From NCBI RefSeq assembly GCF_031180965.1, contig NZ_JAPSLH010000006.1, forward strand, positions 1 through 64,000: a stretch of DNA of 64,000 nucleotides, read 5' to 3'. Numbering within the stretch: the stretch's first letter is position 1; each line of letters opens with the position of its first letter. Both the position numbers and the translations under genes were made by a program. The stretch is from Chelativorans sp. (GTDB lineage Bacteria > Pseudomonadota > Alphaproteobacteria > Rhizobiales > Rhizobiaceae). Positions 1 through 7,944 of the stretch are shown in pieces. The notes below the pieces were generated by a model. That model was not told where the DNA came from. It worked only from the letters and a program-made list of their open reading frames with translations, and made no database searches.

Positions 1-265
1 CTCCCCCTCCAGGGATCGGTACCTGGAGGCATGCTGAGGGCCCGCGACAGGCCGGCGGTGCCGGGGTGCTGGGTGACAGACAGCACTTCGGAAAAACGGA
101 TGCTGGGTGAGAGCCGGCATCGCGGAAACCGCGGAGAAGCCGCTAGGGCTTTTCCTTCGGCCCGGCAAAGACCACCCCCTTCATTGGGTGCAGCCGGGGC
201 GGAAGAAAGACCCGAGTGACCGGCCAATGTCGGGACAGCGGCCGGCGGGGCGCGTGGGACGCGCC
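1..265. other. Unassigned highly structured region, possible ncRNA
   Basis: No convincing protein is encoded here. The plus strand carries a chain of perfect or near-perfect stems: 6-13 with 22-29 (8 bp), 66-71 with 81-86 (6 bp), 99-106 with 114-121 (8 bp, one G-U), 122-125 with 129-132 (GAAA-like turn), 161-166 with 193-198 enclosing 173-177 with 186-190, and 249-255 with 259-265 (7 bp). The two stems at 66 and 99 are repeats built on the same TGCTGGGTGA core. This density of stems suggests a stable RNA. I could not match it to RNase P, tmRNA, SRP RNA, 6S RNA or the cobalamin, FMN or TPP riboswitches. Strand is uncertain, and the element may begin before base 1. The stretch from 266 to 370 holds nothing I recognise beyond the 3' side of the next gene. 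Confidence 0.4.
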
Positions 266-370
266 ACGATTAACTAACAGAGAGGCACGGATCACGCGCC
301 CCGCTTCCCACCTTCTTCAATGGCCAGACGGCGATAGCCGGGCGAGGCGGCGATGACGCATGCCCTCCGA

Positions 371-1390
371 CTACCCGGCCAAAATCTCCACCCAGCTGGG
401 GATGCGGCCGGTGGGGATCGTATGGCGCTTGTCGAGCCCCCCGGTCCCAGGATCGATGGCGAAAACGTCCATGAGCCCGCTCGCCTCGCCGAGCGCCAGG
501 AGGAAGCGTCCATGCGGATCGAGGTTGAAAGAACGCGGCCAGGGCGCGGCAAAGGTGATTTGCCTCCGCTCGATAAGTCCCGTCGCCCCGTCCACGGCAA
601 AGCCGGCGATCGAGTTCGCGCTGCGGTCGGACGCGTAGAGGAAGCGCCCGTCCGGCGTGATCCGGATATCCGCCGCCCAGCACTTTCCGCGCCAGTTGTC
701 GGGCATGATCGAGAGCGACTGCAGCGGCTCGCGCGTCAGGGACTTCCCGTCGAAGCCGAAGACACCCACCGTCGAGGCCTTTTCCGTGAGCAGGTAGCCG
801 AACCGCATCGACGGGTGGAAGACGAAATGCCTTGGCCCGCTGCCCGCGGCCGACCCGGCACGCTCCGGCTCGAGCGTCAGCTTTCCGGCCGCATCGAAGC
901 GGTATTTCAGGATGAGGTCGCTGCCGAGGCTGGTCGCGAAGAACGCATCCGTGCCGGGGAGGGGAACCACGCAATGCATGTTGGGCTCGGCCTGGAGCGT
1001 ATCGCTCGGCCCCTGCGCCACGCCGTCCGCCGCGATCGGGTTTATGCTGACCTTGCCGCCGCTATAGGAGGCCGAGAGAAGAAACCGGCCGCCTTCATCC
1101 GTCGCGATATGCGCCATGTTGTCCGCAAGCGGGCTCTTGCCGAGGAACTCGACCGATCGTCCTGCCGCATCCACCGCATAGGTGAGCACGGCGGGCGCGG
1201 CGCCGCGATAGGCGACATAAAGCTTGCTCCGGTCCGGGCCGAGCGTCATCGGATAGGAGCCCTTGGACTCCTCGAGGCCCGGAAGGTCGGCGTCCCGCAG
1301 GTGCGACAGCGCACCGGACCCGTCCAGTTCGTAAAGGCCAAGGCGGTTGTCGGCGGCGTTGCAGACAATCACGAAGCAGGAACTGGGCAT
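371..1390 (-). CDS. Lactonase family protein (6-phosphogluconolactonase-like beta-propeller)
   Basis: 339 aa, full length for the PF10282 family of seven-bladed beta-propeller lactonases. Repeated blade motifs such as DGRFLYASDRSANSI and the family hallmark SGPRHFVFHP near the middle are visible. There is no signal peptide, so it should be cytosolic. The family hydrolyses sugar lactones to aldonates (6-phosphogluconolactone in the characterised members). It lies 39 bp downstream of the DapA-family gene on the same strand, so the two should be co-transcribed. Context (Gfo/Idh sugar dehydrogenases, a sugar-acid dehydratase) points to an unphosphorylated sugar lactone as substrate; that is inference. 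Confidence 0.85.
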   Translation of the reverse strand: MPSSCFVIVCNAADNRLGLYELDGSGALSHLRDADLPGLEESKGSYPMTLGPDRSKLYVAYRGAAPAVLTYAVDAAGRSVEFLGKSPLADNMAHIATDEGGRFLLSASYSGGKVSINPIAADGVAQGPSDTLQAEPNMHCVVPLPGTDAFFATSLGSDLILKYRFDAAGKLTLEPERAGSAAGSGPRHFVFHPSMRFGYLLTEKASTVGVFGFDGKSLTREPLQSLSIMPDNWRGKCWAADIRITPDGRFLYASDRSANSIAGFAVDGATGLIERRQITFAAPWPRSFNLDPHGRFLLALGEASGLMDVFAIDPGTGGLDKRHTIPTGRIPSWVEILAG

Positions 1391-1429
1391 GTCTTCCTCG
1401 GTCGGGCAGGAGCGTCTCCTGCCGGCAGT

Positions 1430-2362
1430 CTATGCGGGAACGCTGCGGGCCGCCATCTCGGCTGCGTGGAGTTCGCGCGCCGCGGCCCTGATGTCCTCGT
1501 GCTCCCCGGCGGCAGGCGGGCTCAGGAGGGGCAGCATCGGCCCGAGATCCGCGACGCCCGAATAGGTGACGGCCTGGTGGAGCACACGGATCGCGCTGGA
1601 GCGCTCGCGCAGCGCTTCGAGCCTGAGGAAAGGCTGGAGCAGCTTTTGCGCGCCAGCCCGGTCGCCGGCCTGCAGCGCCTTGAGGTAGCGCATCGACAGC
1701 GTCGGGGCGATGCAGACGCATCCCGCCGTGAAGCCGGCGAGCCCGAAATCGAGCAGATGCGGGAGGGCGGGCGGCTCGCCGAAGCCGCTGACGATTTTCT
1801 CCCGTCCGATCGCCGCGATCAGCTCGTCGAGATAGGGATCGACCAGGGGATCCTTGCGCGGCACGGCGTATTTTATGCCGAACACCACCCCCTCTTCATG
1901 AAGGCGCGCGATCGCCTTGGCAGGCACATAGCCGTCCGTCTTGATATAGACGATGAGCGGCACGCCCGACCGTCCGGAGAATTCCTCCAGCCCGCGCACC
2001 ACGCCCTCGGGCGTCTGCGGCGCGATCAGCGGCAGAGCCATCGCGACCGGGAGTTTCCGGTGCTTCAGCACGGCGGCCATGTCCAGGAGCTTGCCCCAAT
2101 CAGGGCCCACCGAGGGGATCAGCCAGCTGTCCGCCCCGGCGCTCTCCTCGAGGACGTCCAGCCATTCGTCGAATTTGGAGACCTGCCAGTTGTGCACATT
2201 GGCATTGCCGCCATAAAGCAGCGTCGTCACGCCGCCGGCTTCCAGATGCCGGATTTGCGCGGCATTGGCGGCGCGGTTGATCTCGAGGTCGGGCGTGAGC
2301 GCCAGCGGCGGCACGGCCAGGACGGATCGGGCCAACGCTGAATATGTCACCTTGGTTAACAT
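1430..2362 (-). CDS. DapA/KDG-aldolase family protein (dihydrodipicolinate synthase-like)
   Basis: 310 aa TIM-barrel lyase of the DHDPS/N-acetylneuraminate lyase family (PF00701). Schiff-base Lys164 lies in FGIKYAVP and the catalytic Tyr139 in LIVYIKTDGY. The substrate loop, normally GTTGE, reads GGNANVH (about 51-57), so this is not a standard DapA. I chose the ATG at 2362, preceded by GGAAG, over an in-frame start at 2449 because family similarity begins here and the promoter/operator lies upstream of 2400. Likely role: retro-aldol cleavage or dehydration of a 2-keto-3-deoxy sugar acid, ending the oxidative pathway of this locus. The substrate is unknown. Confidence 0.75.
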   Translation of the reverse strand: MLTKVTYSALARSVLAVPPLALTPDLEINRAANAAQIRHLEAGGVTTLLYGGNANVHNWQVSKFDEWLDVLEESAGADSWLIPSVGPDWGKLLDMAAVLKHRKLPVAMALPLIAPQTPEGVVRGLEEFSGRSGVPLIVYIKTDGYVPAKAIARLHEEGVVFGIKYAVPRKDPLVDPYLDELIAAIGREKIVSGFGEPPALPHLLDFGLAGFTAGCVCIAPTLSMRYLKALQAGDRAGAQKLLQPFLRLEALRERSSAIRVLHQAVTYSGVADLGPMLPLLSPPAAGEHEDIRAAARELHAAEMAARSVPA

Positions 2363-2436
2363 GGCTGGCTTCCGTGCTGCCCCGACTGCGGGCGTATCTG
2401 GCCCGTTATCCAGCGTGAGTAGCGCTCCGAGGGCGA

Positions 2437-2459
2437 CATTGTCAATCAACTTATCAAAT
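2437..2459 (-). promoter_or_regulatory. Operator-like site 1 of the GntR locus, with -35 box for the aldolase gene
   Basis: Contains TTGTC (2439-2443), 11 nt, CAAAT (2455-2459), matching the sites at 3874 and 6571 at 15-16 of 23 positions. On the minus strand it carries TTGACA (2445-2440), usable as -35 of the aldolase-lactonase promoter, with a weak -10 (TACTCA) 18 bp further on. It lies in the divergent region between the aldolase and the first Gfo/Idh gene, so it could serve both. No experimental support is available here. Confidence 0.5.
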
Positions 2460-2609
2460 CTGTTGCGGCGAGCGTCCTATTATGGTTGTAGTTTCAGAGC
2501 GGCCGCATGGCGGGTTTGGCGGAAGCATGCCCGGCCGTTGGACGCTAAAAACGTCGGTTCAGGTACCAAATGGCTCCGCCGCCGGCGGCTGGGCAGAGGG
2601 AGAAGCAGG

Positions 2610-3851
2610 ATGGCTGAAGCAAGGCGGCGTTATGCGCTGGTCGGCACCGGCAACCGGGGCACCAAGATGTGGGGCAGGGACCTTTTGGCGGGATGGTCCG
2701 ATTTCGTCGAACTGGTGGCGATCTGCGAGACCAATCCGCTGCGCGGCGAGCGCGCCCGTGCGATCATGGGATCGACGGCCCCGATCTATGCGGATTTCGA
2801 CCACCTGCTGGCGGAGGCGAAGCCCGACCTGGTAATCGTCTGCACGCCGGACTACACCCATGACGACATCATCGTGAAGGCGCTGGATTTCGGCTGCGAC
2901 GTCATTGCGGAAAAGCCGATGACCACGACTCCGGAGAAAATCCGGCGCATCATGGAGGCGGAGAAGCGGTCCGGCCGGAAGGTCGACGTCTCCTTCAACT
3001 ACCGGTTTGCGCCTACCTCCGCCAAGATCAAGGAGCTTTTGAGCGCGGGCGCCATCGGCACCGTCACATCGGTCGATTTCCACTGGTATCTGGATACGCG
3101 GCACGGCGCCGACTATTTCCGCCGCTGGCATGCCTATCGGAAGAATTCGGGCAGCCTCTTCGTCCACAAGTCGACGCACCACTTCGATCTCCTCAACTGG
3201 TATCTCGATACGGAGCCGGAAGCCGTCAGCGCCTTCGGCGAGTTGCGCAACTATGGCAAGGCTGGGCCGTTCCGCTGGGTGCGCTGCAAGACCTGCCCTT
3301 ACAAGGCCGAGTGCAACTACTATTTCGATCTCGCCTCCGATCCCTTCCTGGACGCGCTCTATGAGGAGCCGTCACAGCATGACGGCTATTTCCGCGATGC
3401 CTGCGTCTATCGCGAGGACATCGACATTCCCGACACGATGACGGCGACGATCCGCTACCGCAACCAGGTGACCGCCTCCTATTCCGTGAGCACCTATATG
3501 CCGATCGAGGGGCATTTCATCGCCTTCAACGGCACGATGGGCCGGCTGGAACTGCGCCAGTACGAGGACCAGCCGTGGGAGACGCCCCCGAGTGACGAGA
3601 TCCTGCTGATCCGCAATTTCGGCGGCGGCGTTGAGCACATCTTCGTGCCGCATCAGCCGGGCGGTCACTATGGCGGCGATGACCGCATGCGCAACATGAT
3701 CTTCAAGCCGGGCATGGAGGACGCGCTGAAGCAGCGTGCGGACTCGCGCGCCGGCGCCATGTCCGTGCTCTGCGGTGTTGCGGCCATGGAGAGCGTGCGC
3801 GCTGGCCGCATGGTCCGGATCGGCGACCTCATGCCCGAACTCGCCGGATGA
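2610..3851 (+). CDS. Gfo/Idh/MocA family oxidoreductase 1, with cysteine cluster
   Basis: 413 aa. N-terminal Rossmann fold (VGTGNRGTKMWG, about 10-21), then AEKPMTTTPEK with the family EKP lysine, then the alpha/beta C-terminal domain. The start at 2610 follows AGAGGGAGAAGCAGG; the open frame continues upstream but without family similarity. Distinctive: Cys226, Cys229 and Cys235 (CKTCPYKAEC) plus Cys265, a possible metal or Fe-S site present in some Gfo/Idh subfamilies and absent from the other four paralogues here. It is expected to oxidise or reduce a sugar or cyclitol with NAD(P). It is divergent from the aldolase gene and 211 bp upstream of the sugar-binding protein gene. Confidence 0.85.
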   Translation: MAEARRRYALVGTGNRGTKMWGRDLLAGWSDFVELVAICETNPLRGERARAIMGSTAPIYADFDHLLAEAKPDLVIVCTPDYTHDDIIVKALDFGCDVIAEKPMTTTPEKIRRIMEAEKRSGRKVDVSFNYRFAPTSAKIKELLSAGAIGTVTSVDFHWYLDTRHGADYFRRWHAYRKNSGSLFVHKSTHHFDLLNWYLDTEPEAVSAFGELRNYGKAGPFRWVRCKTCPYKAECNYYFDLASDPFLDALYEEPSQHDGYFRDACVYREDIDIPDTMTATIRYRNQVTASYSVSTYMPIEGHFIAFNGTMGRLELRQYEDQPWETPPSDEILLIRNFGGGVEHIFVPHQPGGHYGGDDRMRNMIFKPGMEDALKQRADSRAGAMSVLCGVAAMESVRAGRMVRIGDLMPELAG

Positions 3852-3873
3852 ACGCGTAGGATGTAGATACCCT

Positions 3874-3916
3874 ATTTGCAAGACTTATTGACAAATTCCA
3901 GGGTGAAGTCTAACCT
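3874..3916 (+). promoter_or_regulatory. Operator-like site 2 and promoter of the sugar-binding protein gene
   Basis: ATTTG (3874-3878) and CAAAT (3892-3896) are exact inverted arms around 13 nt. A -35 TTGACA (3888-3893) overlaps the right arm, and TAACCT (3911-3916) follows after 17 bp, giving a 5' leader of about 140 nt before the ATG at 4063. Read on the minus strand the site matches the one at 6571 at 18 of 23 positions. An operator over the -35 box implies repression. The best candidate regulator is the GntR protein at 10741. Confidence 0.6.
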
Positions 3917-4062
3917 TTGAAGATCGAGAAGGGCGCCGCGTGGGATGCGGGGCGCATCAGGCTTCGCTCGGGAGGCGCTGCCATTCTCGGGACGGTAGAC
4001 CGGAACAGAGCGCCGTCTTTGACTCGATCTCGGATCGACGGATCGCAAGGGAGGAATTCGAC

Positions 4063-5334
4063 ATGGCTCATTCATTCACACGCCGGACATTCCTGCACAT
4101 GGCGGGAGCGGCCACCGCGCTGACGGCGGTGCCGGCTTTCGGGCAGGAGCGTCGCCTGCGCGCCTTCTGGTGGGGCGGGCAGGACCGTCTGAAGCGCACG
4201 CAGCAGGCGATCGCCGATTTCGTGGCGCAGAATCCGGGGCTCACCGTCGACAGCGAGTCGGTCGGCTTCGATGACTATATCACCCGGGTGTCGACGCAAA
4301 TCGCCGGCGGCAACGGCCCCGACCTGTTCCAGATGGACTATCGCTATATCAGCGAATACGCCCAGCGCGGCGCGCTGGAGCCGCTGGACGACTATGTCGG
4401 CGAGCTGCTCGACCTTTCAGACTGGCCGGCGCCGACGGTGGACAGCCTGCGCGTCGACGGCAAGCTCTATGGCGTTAATCTCGGCAACAACACCAACGCG
4501 CTCTTCTTCGACAAGGAAGCGTACGGTAAGGTGGGGATCACCGAGATCCCGATCGGCACCACCTGGGAGCAGTTCCTCGACATGGCGCTGCAGGTCACCA
4601 AGGCGCATGACGGAAAATATTTCGGCTGCAACGATCCGAGCGGCAAGGCGGCTGCCTTCGACAACTACATGCGCCAGAAGGAGTTTGCCTCCTATGATGG
4701 CCAGTCGATCGGCACGCCGGTGGATGCGGTCACCGAATGGTTCGAGATGTGGGCCAAGGCCCGCGCCGACGGCGCTTCGCCGCCCGCCGACGTCGCCGCC
4801 CTCGACAAGGACACCGTGGATGCGAACCTGATCACCCAGGGCTATGCGGGCGCCGCCTTCGTTCACTCGAACGGCCTGGTAGGGTACCAGAAGACGACGC
4901 CGAAGCCGCTGGGCATCACCGCCTATCCGCAGGGTGCCGGACCGAAGAACGGCCAGTACCTGAAGCCGTCGAACTTCTGGAGCATCTATTCGGGCTCCAA
5001 GCTGAAGGAGGATGCCATCAAGCTGGCCAACTACACGGTCATGAACCCGGAAGGCGTCAAGGTTCTGGGCCTGGAGCGAGGCGTCCCTTGCTCGCCGAGG
5101 ATGCAGGAGGTCGTCGCCCCGACCCTCGACGAGGTGAACAAGGCGTCCCTCGATTTCGTGATCGAGGCGACCAAGGTGGTGAGCCCCATTCCGCCGCCGC
5201 CTCCGCGCGGCGCAACGGAAGTCGAAGCCCTGCTTCGGGAAGTGAGCCAGCAGGTCGCCTTCGAGCAGATGACGCCCAAGGAGGGTGCCCAGCGTTATGT
5301 CGACGAGGGCAATGCGATTCTCGAGCGTGCCTGA
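4063..5334 (+). CDS. ABC transporter extracellular sugar-binding protein (family 1)
   Basis: 423 aa, PF01547/MalE-like. The N-terminus is a twin-arginine (Tat) signal: Arg7-Arg8 in TRRTFLHM, a hydrophobic AGAATALTAVPA stretch and cleavage near AFGQ. Start 4063 follows a good GGGAGGAATTCGAC ribosome site. The family binds oligo- or monosaccharides in the periplasm for an MalFGK-type importer. No permease or ATPase gene is anywhere in this locus, so it must work with components encoded elsewhere or act as a sensor. It has its own promoter/operator (3874-3916) and a strong terminator right behind it, so it is probably expressed far above the downstream dehydrogenases. Confidence 0.88.
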   Translation: MAHSFTRRTFLHMAGAATALTAVPAFGQERRLRAFWWGGQDRLKRTQQAIADFVAQNPGLTVDSESVGFDDYITRVSTQIAGGNGPDLFQMDYRYISEYAQRGALEPLDDYVGELLDLSDWPAPTVDSLRVDGKLYGVNLGNNTNALFFDKEAYGKVGITEIPIGTTWEQFLDMALQVTKAHDGKYFGCNDPSGKAAAFDNYMRQKEFASYDGQSIGTPVDAVTEWFEMWAKARADGASPPADVAALDKDTVDANLITQGYAGAAFVHSNGLVGYQKTTPKPLGITAYPQGAGPKNGQYLKPSNFWSIYSGSKLKEDAIKLANYTVMNPEGVKVLGLERGVPCSPRMQEVVAPTLDEVNKASLDFVIEATKVVSPIPPPPPRGATEVEALLREVSQQVAFEQMTPKEGAQRYVDEGNAILERA

Positions 5335-5359
5335 CCTTCCCAAGCAGAAGCGAAACTCA

Positions 5360-5387
5360 AAGGCCTGCATTGCGGGCCTTCTTTTTT
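5360..5387 (+). terminator. Rho-independent terminator after the sugar-binding protein gene
   Basis: AAGGCC (5360-5365) pairs with GGCCTT (5375-5380), followed by CTTTTTT (5381-5387). It sits between the sugar-binding protein and the second Gfo/Idh gene on the same strand, so partial read-through would set their expression ratio. Confidence 0.8.
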
Positions 5388-5399
5388 GAGGGGCGGCAA

Positions 5400-6542
5400 A
5401 TGGCAGGGCGGATTTTCCGCGCCGCGGCGATCGGCGACACCGGGCATTTCGACAAGGCGGGACGCTATCTCGGCTTTGCCGGCGGCCATGGCCTGCATCT
5501 TCCCTACCAGCATCTTCCGCAGGTGGAGATGGTGGCCGTCGCCGATGCCGATCCAAAAGCACGGGAGGAAGGCAGGATCGCGGCCGGTGCCGCGCGCGCC
5601 TATGCCGACTATCGCGAGATGCTGGAGAAGGAGCGGCCGGACATCGTTTCCATCTGCTCCCGCCATGCCGAGCGGCACGAGGCGGTGATCTCTGCCGCGG
5701 CGGAGGCGGGTGTGCACATTTATGTCGACAAGCCGATGGCGCCGGACCTCGAAAGCGCCGACCGGATGATCTCCGCTTGCGAAAGACGGGGCGTGCGCCT
5801 CGGCGTCGCGCATCAGAGCCGATATGTCGAGCCGTTCCTCACGGCCAAGCGCATGCTCGACGCAGGCGAGATCGGCACGCTTCTTTCGATGATCGGCCGC
5901 GGCAAGGAGGATCATCGCGGCGGCGGGGAGGATCTCATGTGCTGCGGCGTGCATACGCTCGACGCCATGCGCTTCTTTGCCGGCGATCCGCTCTGGGTCC
6001 AGGGCAGCTGCACCGTCGGCGGAAGGCCGATGGCGCGGCAGGCCGCCTATGAAGGAAAGGACTGCAACGGGCCGGTGGGCGGCGATTCGGTCTGGGGCAT
6101 GTTCGGCTTCGCTGGCGGCGTGATCGGCCATGCGGTGAGCGTGCGCAACCAGCACCTTCACGGCGACCGATGGGGCCTGACGCTGATCGGCACGAGGGGC
6201 GTGCTTTCACTGCGCTACGGCGATTTCGAGCGCCGCACGACGCTGAAGATCTCGAAGGCGCCGTGCGTGCCGGAGGAGGCGGTCCTAGAGCACGTCGAGG
6301 CGCCCTTCGAGCCGGTCGTGCCCGGTTCGGAGGAATTGGGAAGCGTGCATATGCCGACGCGCGGCAACCGGCTCGCCGTCTGGGATATCCTCACATCGGA
6401 GCAGCCGCGGTCGAGCGGCCATGACGGGCGCTGGACGATCGAAATGGTGCACGGCATCTATGCTTCGCATCTGACAGGGCGTCGCCTGACTTTCCCTCTC
6501 GCCGACCGGCGCCATCCGCTCGCCTTCGGCTGCGAATACTGA
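5400..6542 (+). CDS. Gfo/Idh/MocA family oxidoreductase 2
   Basis: 380 aa. Rossmann N-terminus with an unusual AAAIGDTGHF nucleotide loop, a DKPMAPDLESADR segment in place of the usual EKP, and a C-terminal domain with GRGKEDHRGGGED and HMPTRGNRLAVWDI. Start 5400 follows GAGGGGCGGCAA. It is closely related to the gene at 6814 across its whole length (shared QSRYVEPFLTAK, GGDSVWG/AGDSVNA, MVHGIYASHL), so the two are a tandem duplication. An expected NAD(P)-dependent sugar or cyclitol dehydrogenase; the substrate is not predictable from sequence alone. Confidence 0.85.
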   Translation: MAGRIFRAAAIGDTGHFDKAGRYLGFAGGHGLHLPYQHLPQVEMVAVADADPKAREEGRIAAGAARAYADYREMLEKERPDIVSICSRHAERHEAVISAAAEAGVHIYVDKPMAPDLESADRMISACERRGVRLGVAHQSRYVEPFLTAKRMLDAGEIGTLLSMIGRGKEDHRGGGEDLMCCGVHTLDAMRFFAGDPLWVQGSCTVGGRPMARQAAYEGKDCNGPVGGDSVWGMFGFAGGVIGHAVSVRNQHLHGDRWGLTLIGTRGVLSLRYGDFERRTTLKISKAPCVPEEAVLEHVEAPFEPVVPGSEELGSVHMPTRGNRLAVWDILTSEQPRSSGHDGRWTIEMVHGIYASHLTGRRLTFPLADRRHPLAFGCEY

Positions 6543-6570
6543 TTGCAGCCTGGCAGGCCAGAGTAGATCA

Positions 6571-6626
6571 ATTTGTCTAGAAACTTTGCAAATCGGGTTG
6601 ACAACTTCGTTAGGAGGCCTAAACCT
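6571..6626 (+). promoter_or_regulatory. Operator-like site 3 and promoter of Gfo/Idh 3
   Basis: ATTTG (6571-6575) and CAAAT (6589-6593) flank 13 nt. TTGACA (6598-6603) and AAACCT (6621-6626) form a promoter with 17-bp spacing. The promoter is near-identical in layout to the one at 3888-3916: both continue from the -10 as AACCTTTG. Inferred target of the GntR protein at 10741. Confidence 0.6.
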
Positions 6627-6678
6627 TTGGCCGGCACTATGCGGCGGCTCCTGGCTGAGGCGCCTGCAGCGCTGCCGG

Positions 6679-6719
6679 CGGCTCGCCGGCTGACGTGGAG
6701 GAGCGGCGCCGGCGAGCCG
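6679..6719 (+). promoter_or_regulatory. Long perfect stem-loop in the leader of Gfo/Idh 3
   Basis: CGGCTCGCCGGC (6679-6690) is perfectly complementary to GCCGGCGAGCCG (6708-6719), leaving a 17-nt loop that contains GGAGGAG. A competing smaller hairpin, GCCGGCG (6674-6680) with CGCCGGC (6684-6690), would use the same left arm. There is no U-run, so this is not a standard terminator. It lies in the roughly 180-nt leader between the 6598 promoter and the ATG at 6814 and could act on mRNA stability or as a two-state switch; that role is speculative. Confidence 0.45.
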
Positions 6720-6813
6720 GACGCGCTCAGGGAGTTTTCTGGACAGCGGCCGTCGCCCGTCTGCCCTCGGCTGCCCGCGCAAGGCGGCGGCCCAAGACCG
6801 GGATTGGAATCTC

Positions 6814-7932
6814 ATGCCGAAGAAGATTTATCGCGCAGCTGCCATCGGGCACACCGGCTATGGCGAATATGGCCATCAGCTGCACATGCCCTATCAGTTC
6901 CTGCCTTTCACCAAGATGGTGGCGATCGCCGACCCGCACGAGGAGGGCCGCGCCACGGCCATGGCCGAGGCGAAGGCCGAGCGCTCCTATGCCGATTATC
7001 GCGAGATGCTGGAGAAAGAGGAGTTGGACATCGTCAGCGTCTGCCCGCGCCAGTCCTTCGAGCACGAGGAGATGATCACCGCAGCGATAGAGGCCGGCTG
7101 CCACGTCTATACCGACAAGCCGCTCGCCACGAGCCCGGAGGAATGCGACCGCATCATCGCGCTTGCCGAAAACCGCGGAGTGAAGATCGCGGTGGCGCAC
7201 CAGAGCCGGTATGTCGAGCCGTTCCTGACCGCCAAGAAGATGCTCGAGCGCGGCGAAATCGGCGCGCTCACCAACATCATCGGCCGCGGCAAGGAGGATC
7301 GACGCGGCGGCGGCGAGGACACGATGGTACTCGGCTGCCATGTGATGGACGCCATGCGCTTCTTCGCCGGCGACCCGATCTGGGTTTCCGGCCGCGTCAC
7401 CGCCAACGGGCGCGACATAACGAAGGCCGACTCCTTCATACCCCAGGAGAAAAACGGCCTGATTGCCGGCGATTCGGTCAACGCCTTCTATGCCTTTCCG
7501 AATGGCGTGGTCGGCCATTTCCAAAGCCGGGCGAACATGGAGAAGCGTGGCGAGCGCTGGGGCATCACGCTGATCGGCACGGAAGGCGTGTTGTCGCTGC
7601 GCTACGGCGACTGGACGCGGCGGACCACGCTCAAGCTCTCCAAGGCTGCGTCCGTTCCCGAGGAGGCCAACGACTTCACGGCCGTCGACGCGCCCTTTGA
7701 GCCGCCGGTGCCGGGCTCGCCCGATCCCGACACGGTGCATATGCCCACCCGCGGCAACCGGCTGGCGATCGCCGATCTCGTGGCGGCGGTCGAGGAGGAC
7801 CGCGAGCCGATCTGCAGCGCGCGCGACGGGCGCTGGGCCATCGAGATGGTTCATGGCATCTATGCTTCGCATCTACACCGCCGGCAGGTTTCCCTGCCTT
7901 TGGAATTCCGCGGCAATCCGCTCGCCTTCTGA
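6814..7932 (+). CDS. Gfo/Idh/MocA family oxidoreductase 3
   Basis: 372 aa, tandem paralogue of the gene at 5400. Nucleotide loop AAIGHTGYGEYG, DKPLATSPEECDR at the EKP position, HVMDAMRFFAGDP and HMPTRGNRLAIADLV near the C-terminus. Unlike its neighbour it keeps a normal linker (AAVEEDREPICSARDGRW). The ribosome site before 6814 is weak (GGGATTGGAATCTC). It is the first gene after an independent promoter/operator and is followed 12 bp later by the next dehydrogenase, so 6814-10668 reads as one operon. Confidence 0.87.
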   Translation: MPKKIYRAAAIGHTGYGEYGHQLHMPYQFLPFTKMVAIADPHEEGRATAMAEAKAERSYADYREMLEKEELDIVSVCPRQSFEHEEMITAAIEAGCHVYTDKPLATSPEECDRIIALAENRGVKIAVAHQSRYVEPFLTAKKMLERGEIGALTNIIGRGKEDRRGGGEDTMVLGCHVMDAMRFFAGDPIWVSGRVTANGRDITKADSFIPQEKNGLIAGDSVNAFYAFPNGVVGHFQSRANMEKRGERWGITLIGTEGVLSLRYGDWTRRTTLKLSKAASVPEEANDFTAVDAPFEPPVPGSPDPDTVHMPTRGNRLAIADLVAAVEEDREPICSARDGRWAIEMVHGIYASHLHRRQVSLPLEFRGNPLAF

Positions 7933-7944
7933 AAGGAAAGAACA

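Noticed and set aside
31..219. 62-codon plus-strand ORF
   Set aside because: Overlaps the structured region, has no ribosome site or family similarity, and its composition is that of random GC-rich frames.
1..240. RNase P RNA, tmRNA or cobalamin riboswitch
   Set aside because: The universally conserved segments of each (for example GAGGAAAGTCC for RNase P, the B12 box) are absent on both strands, so only a generic structured region is reported.
353..2341. Uninterrupted 662-codon plus-strand frame
   Set aside because: It is antisense to the lactonase and aldolase genes, whose products have clear family motifs. The long frame is Arg/His/Glu-rich and featureless, as expected from high-GC third-position bias.
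5400..7932. Recent gene conversion between dehydrogenases 2 and 3
   Set aside because: They are similar throughout but differ steadily in every block, with no identical tract, so an older duplication is enough to explain them.
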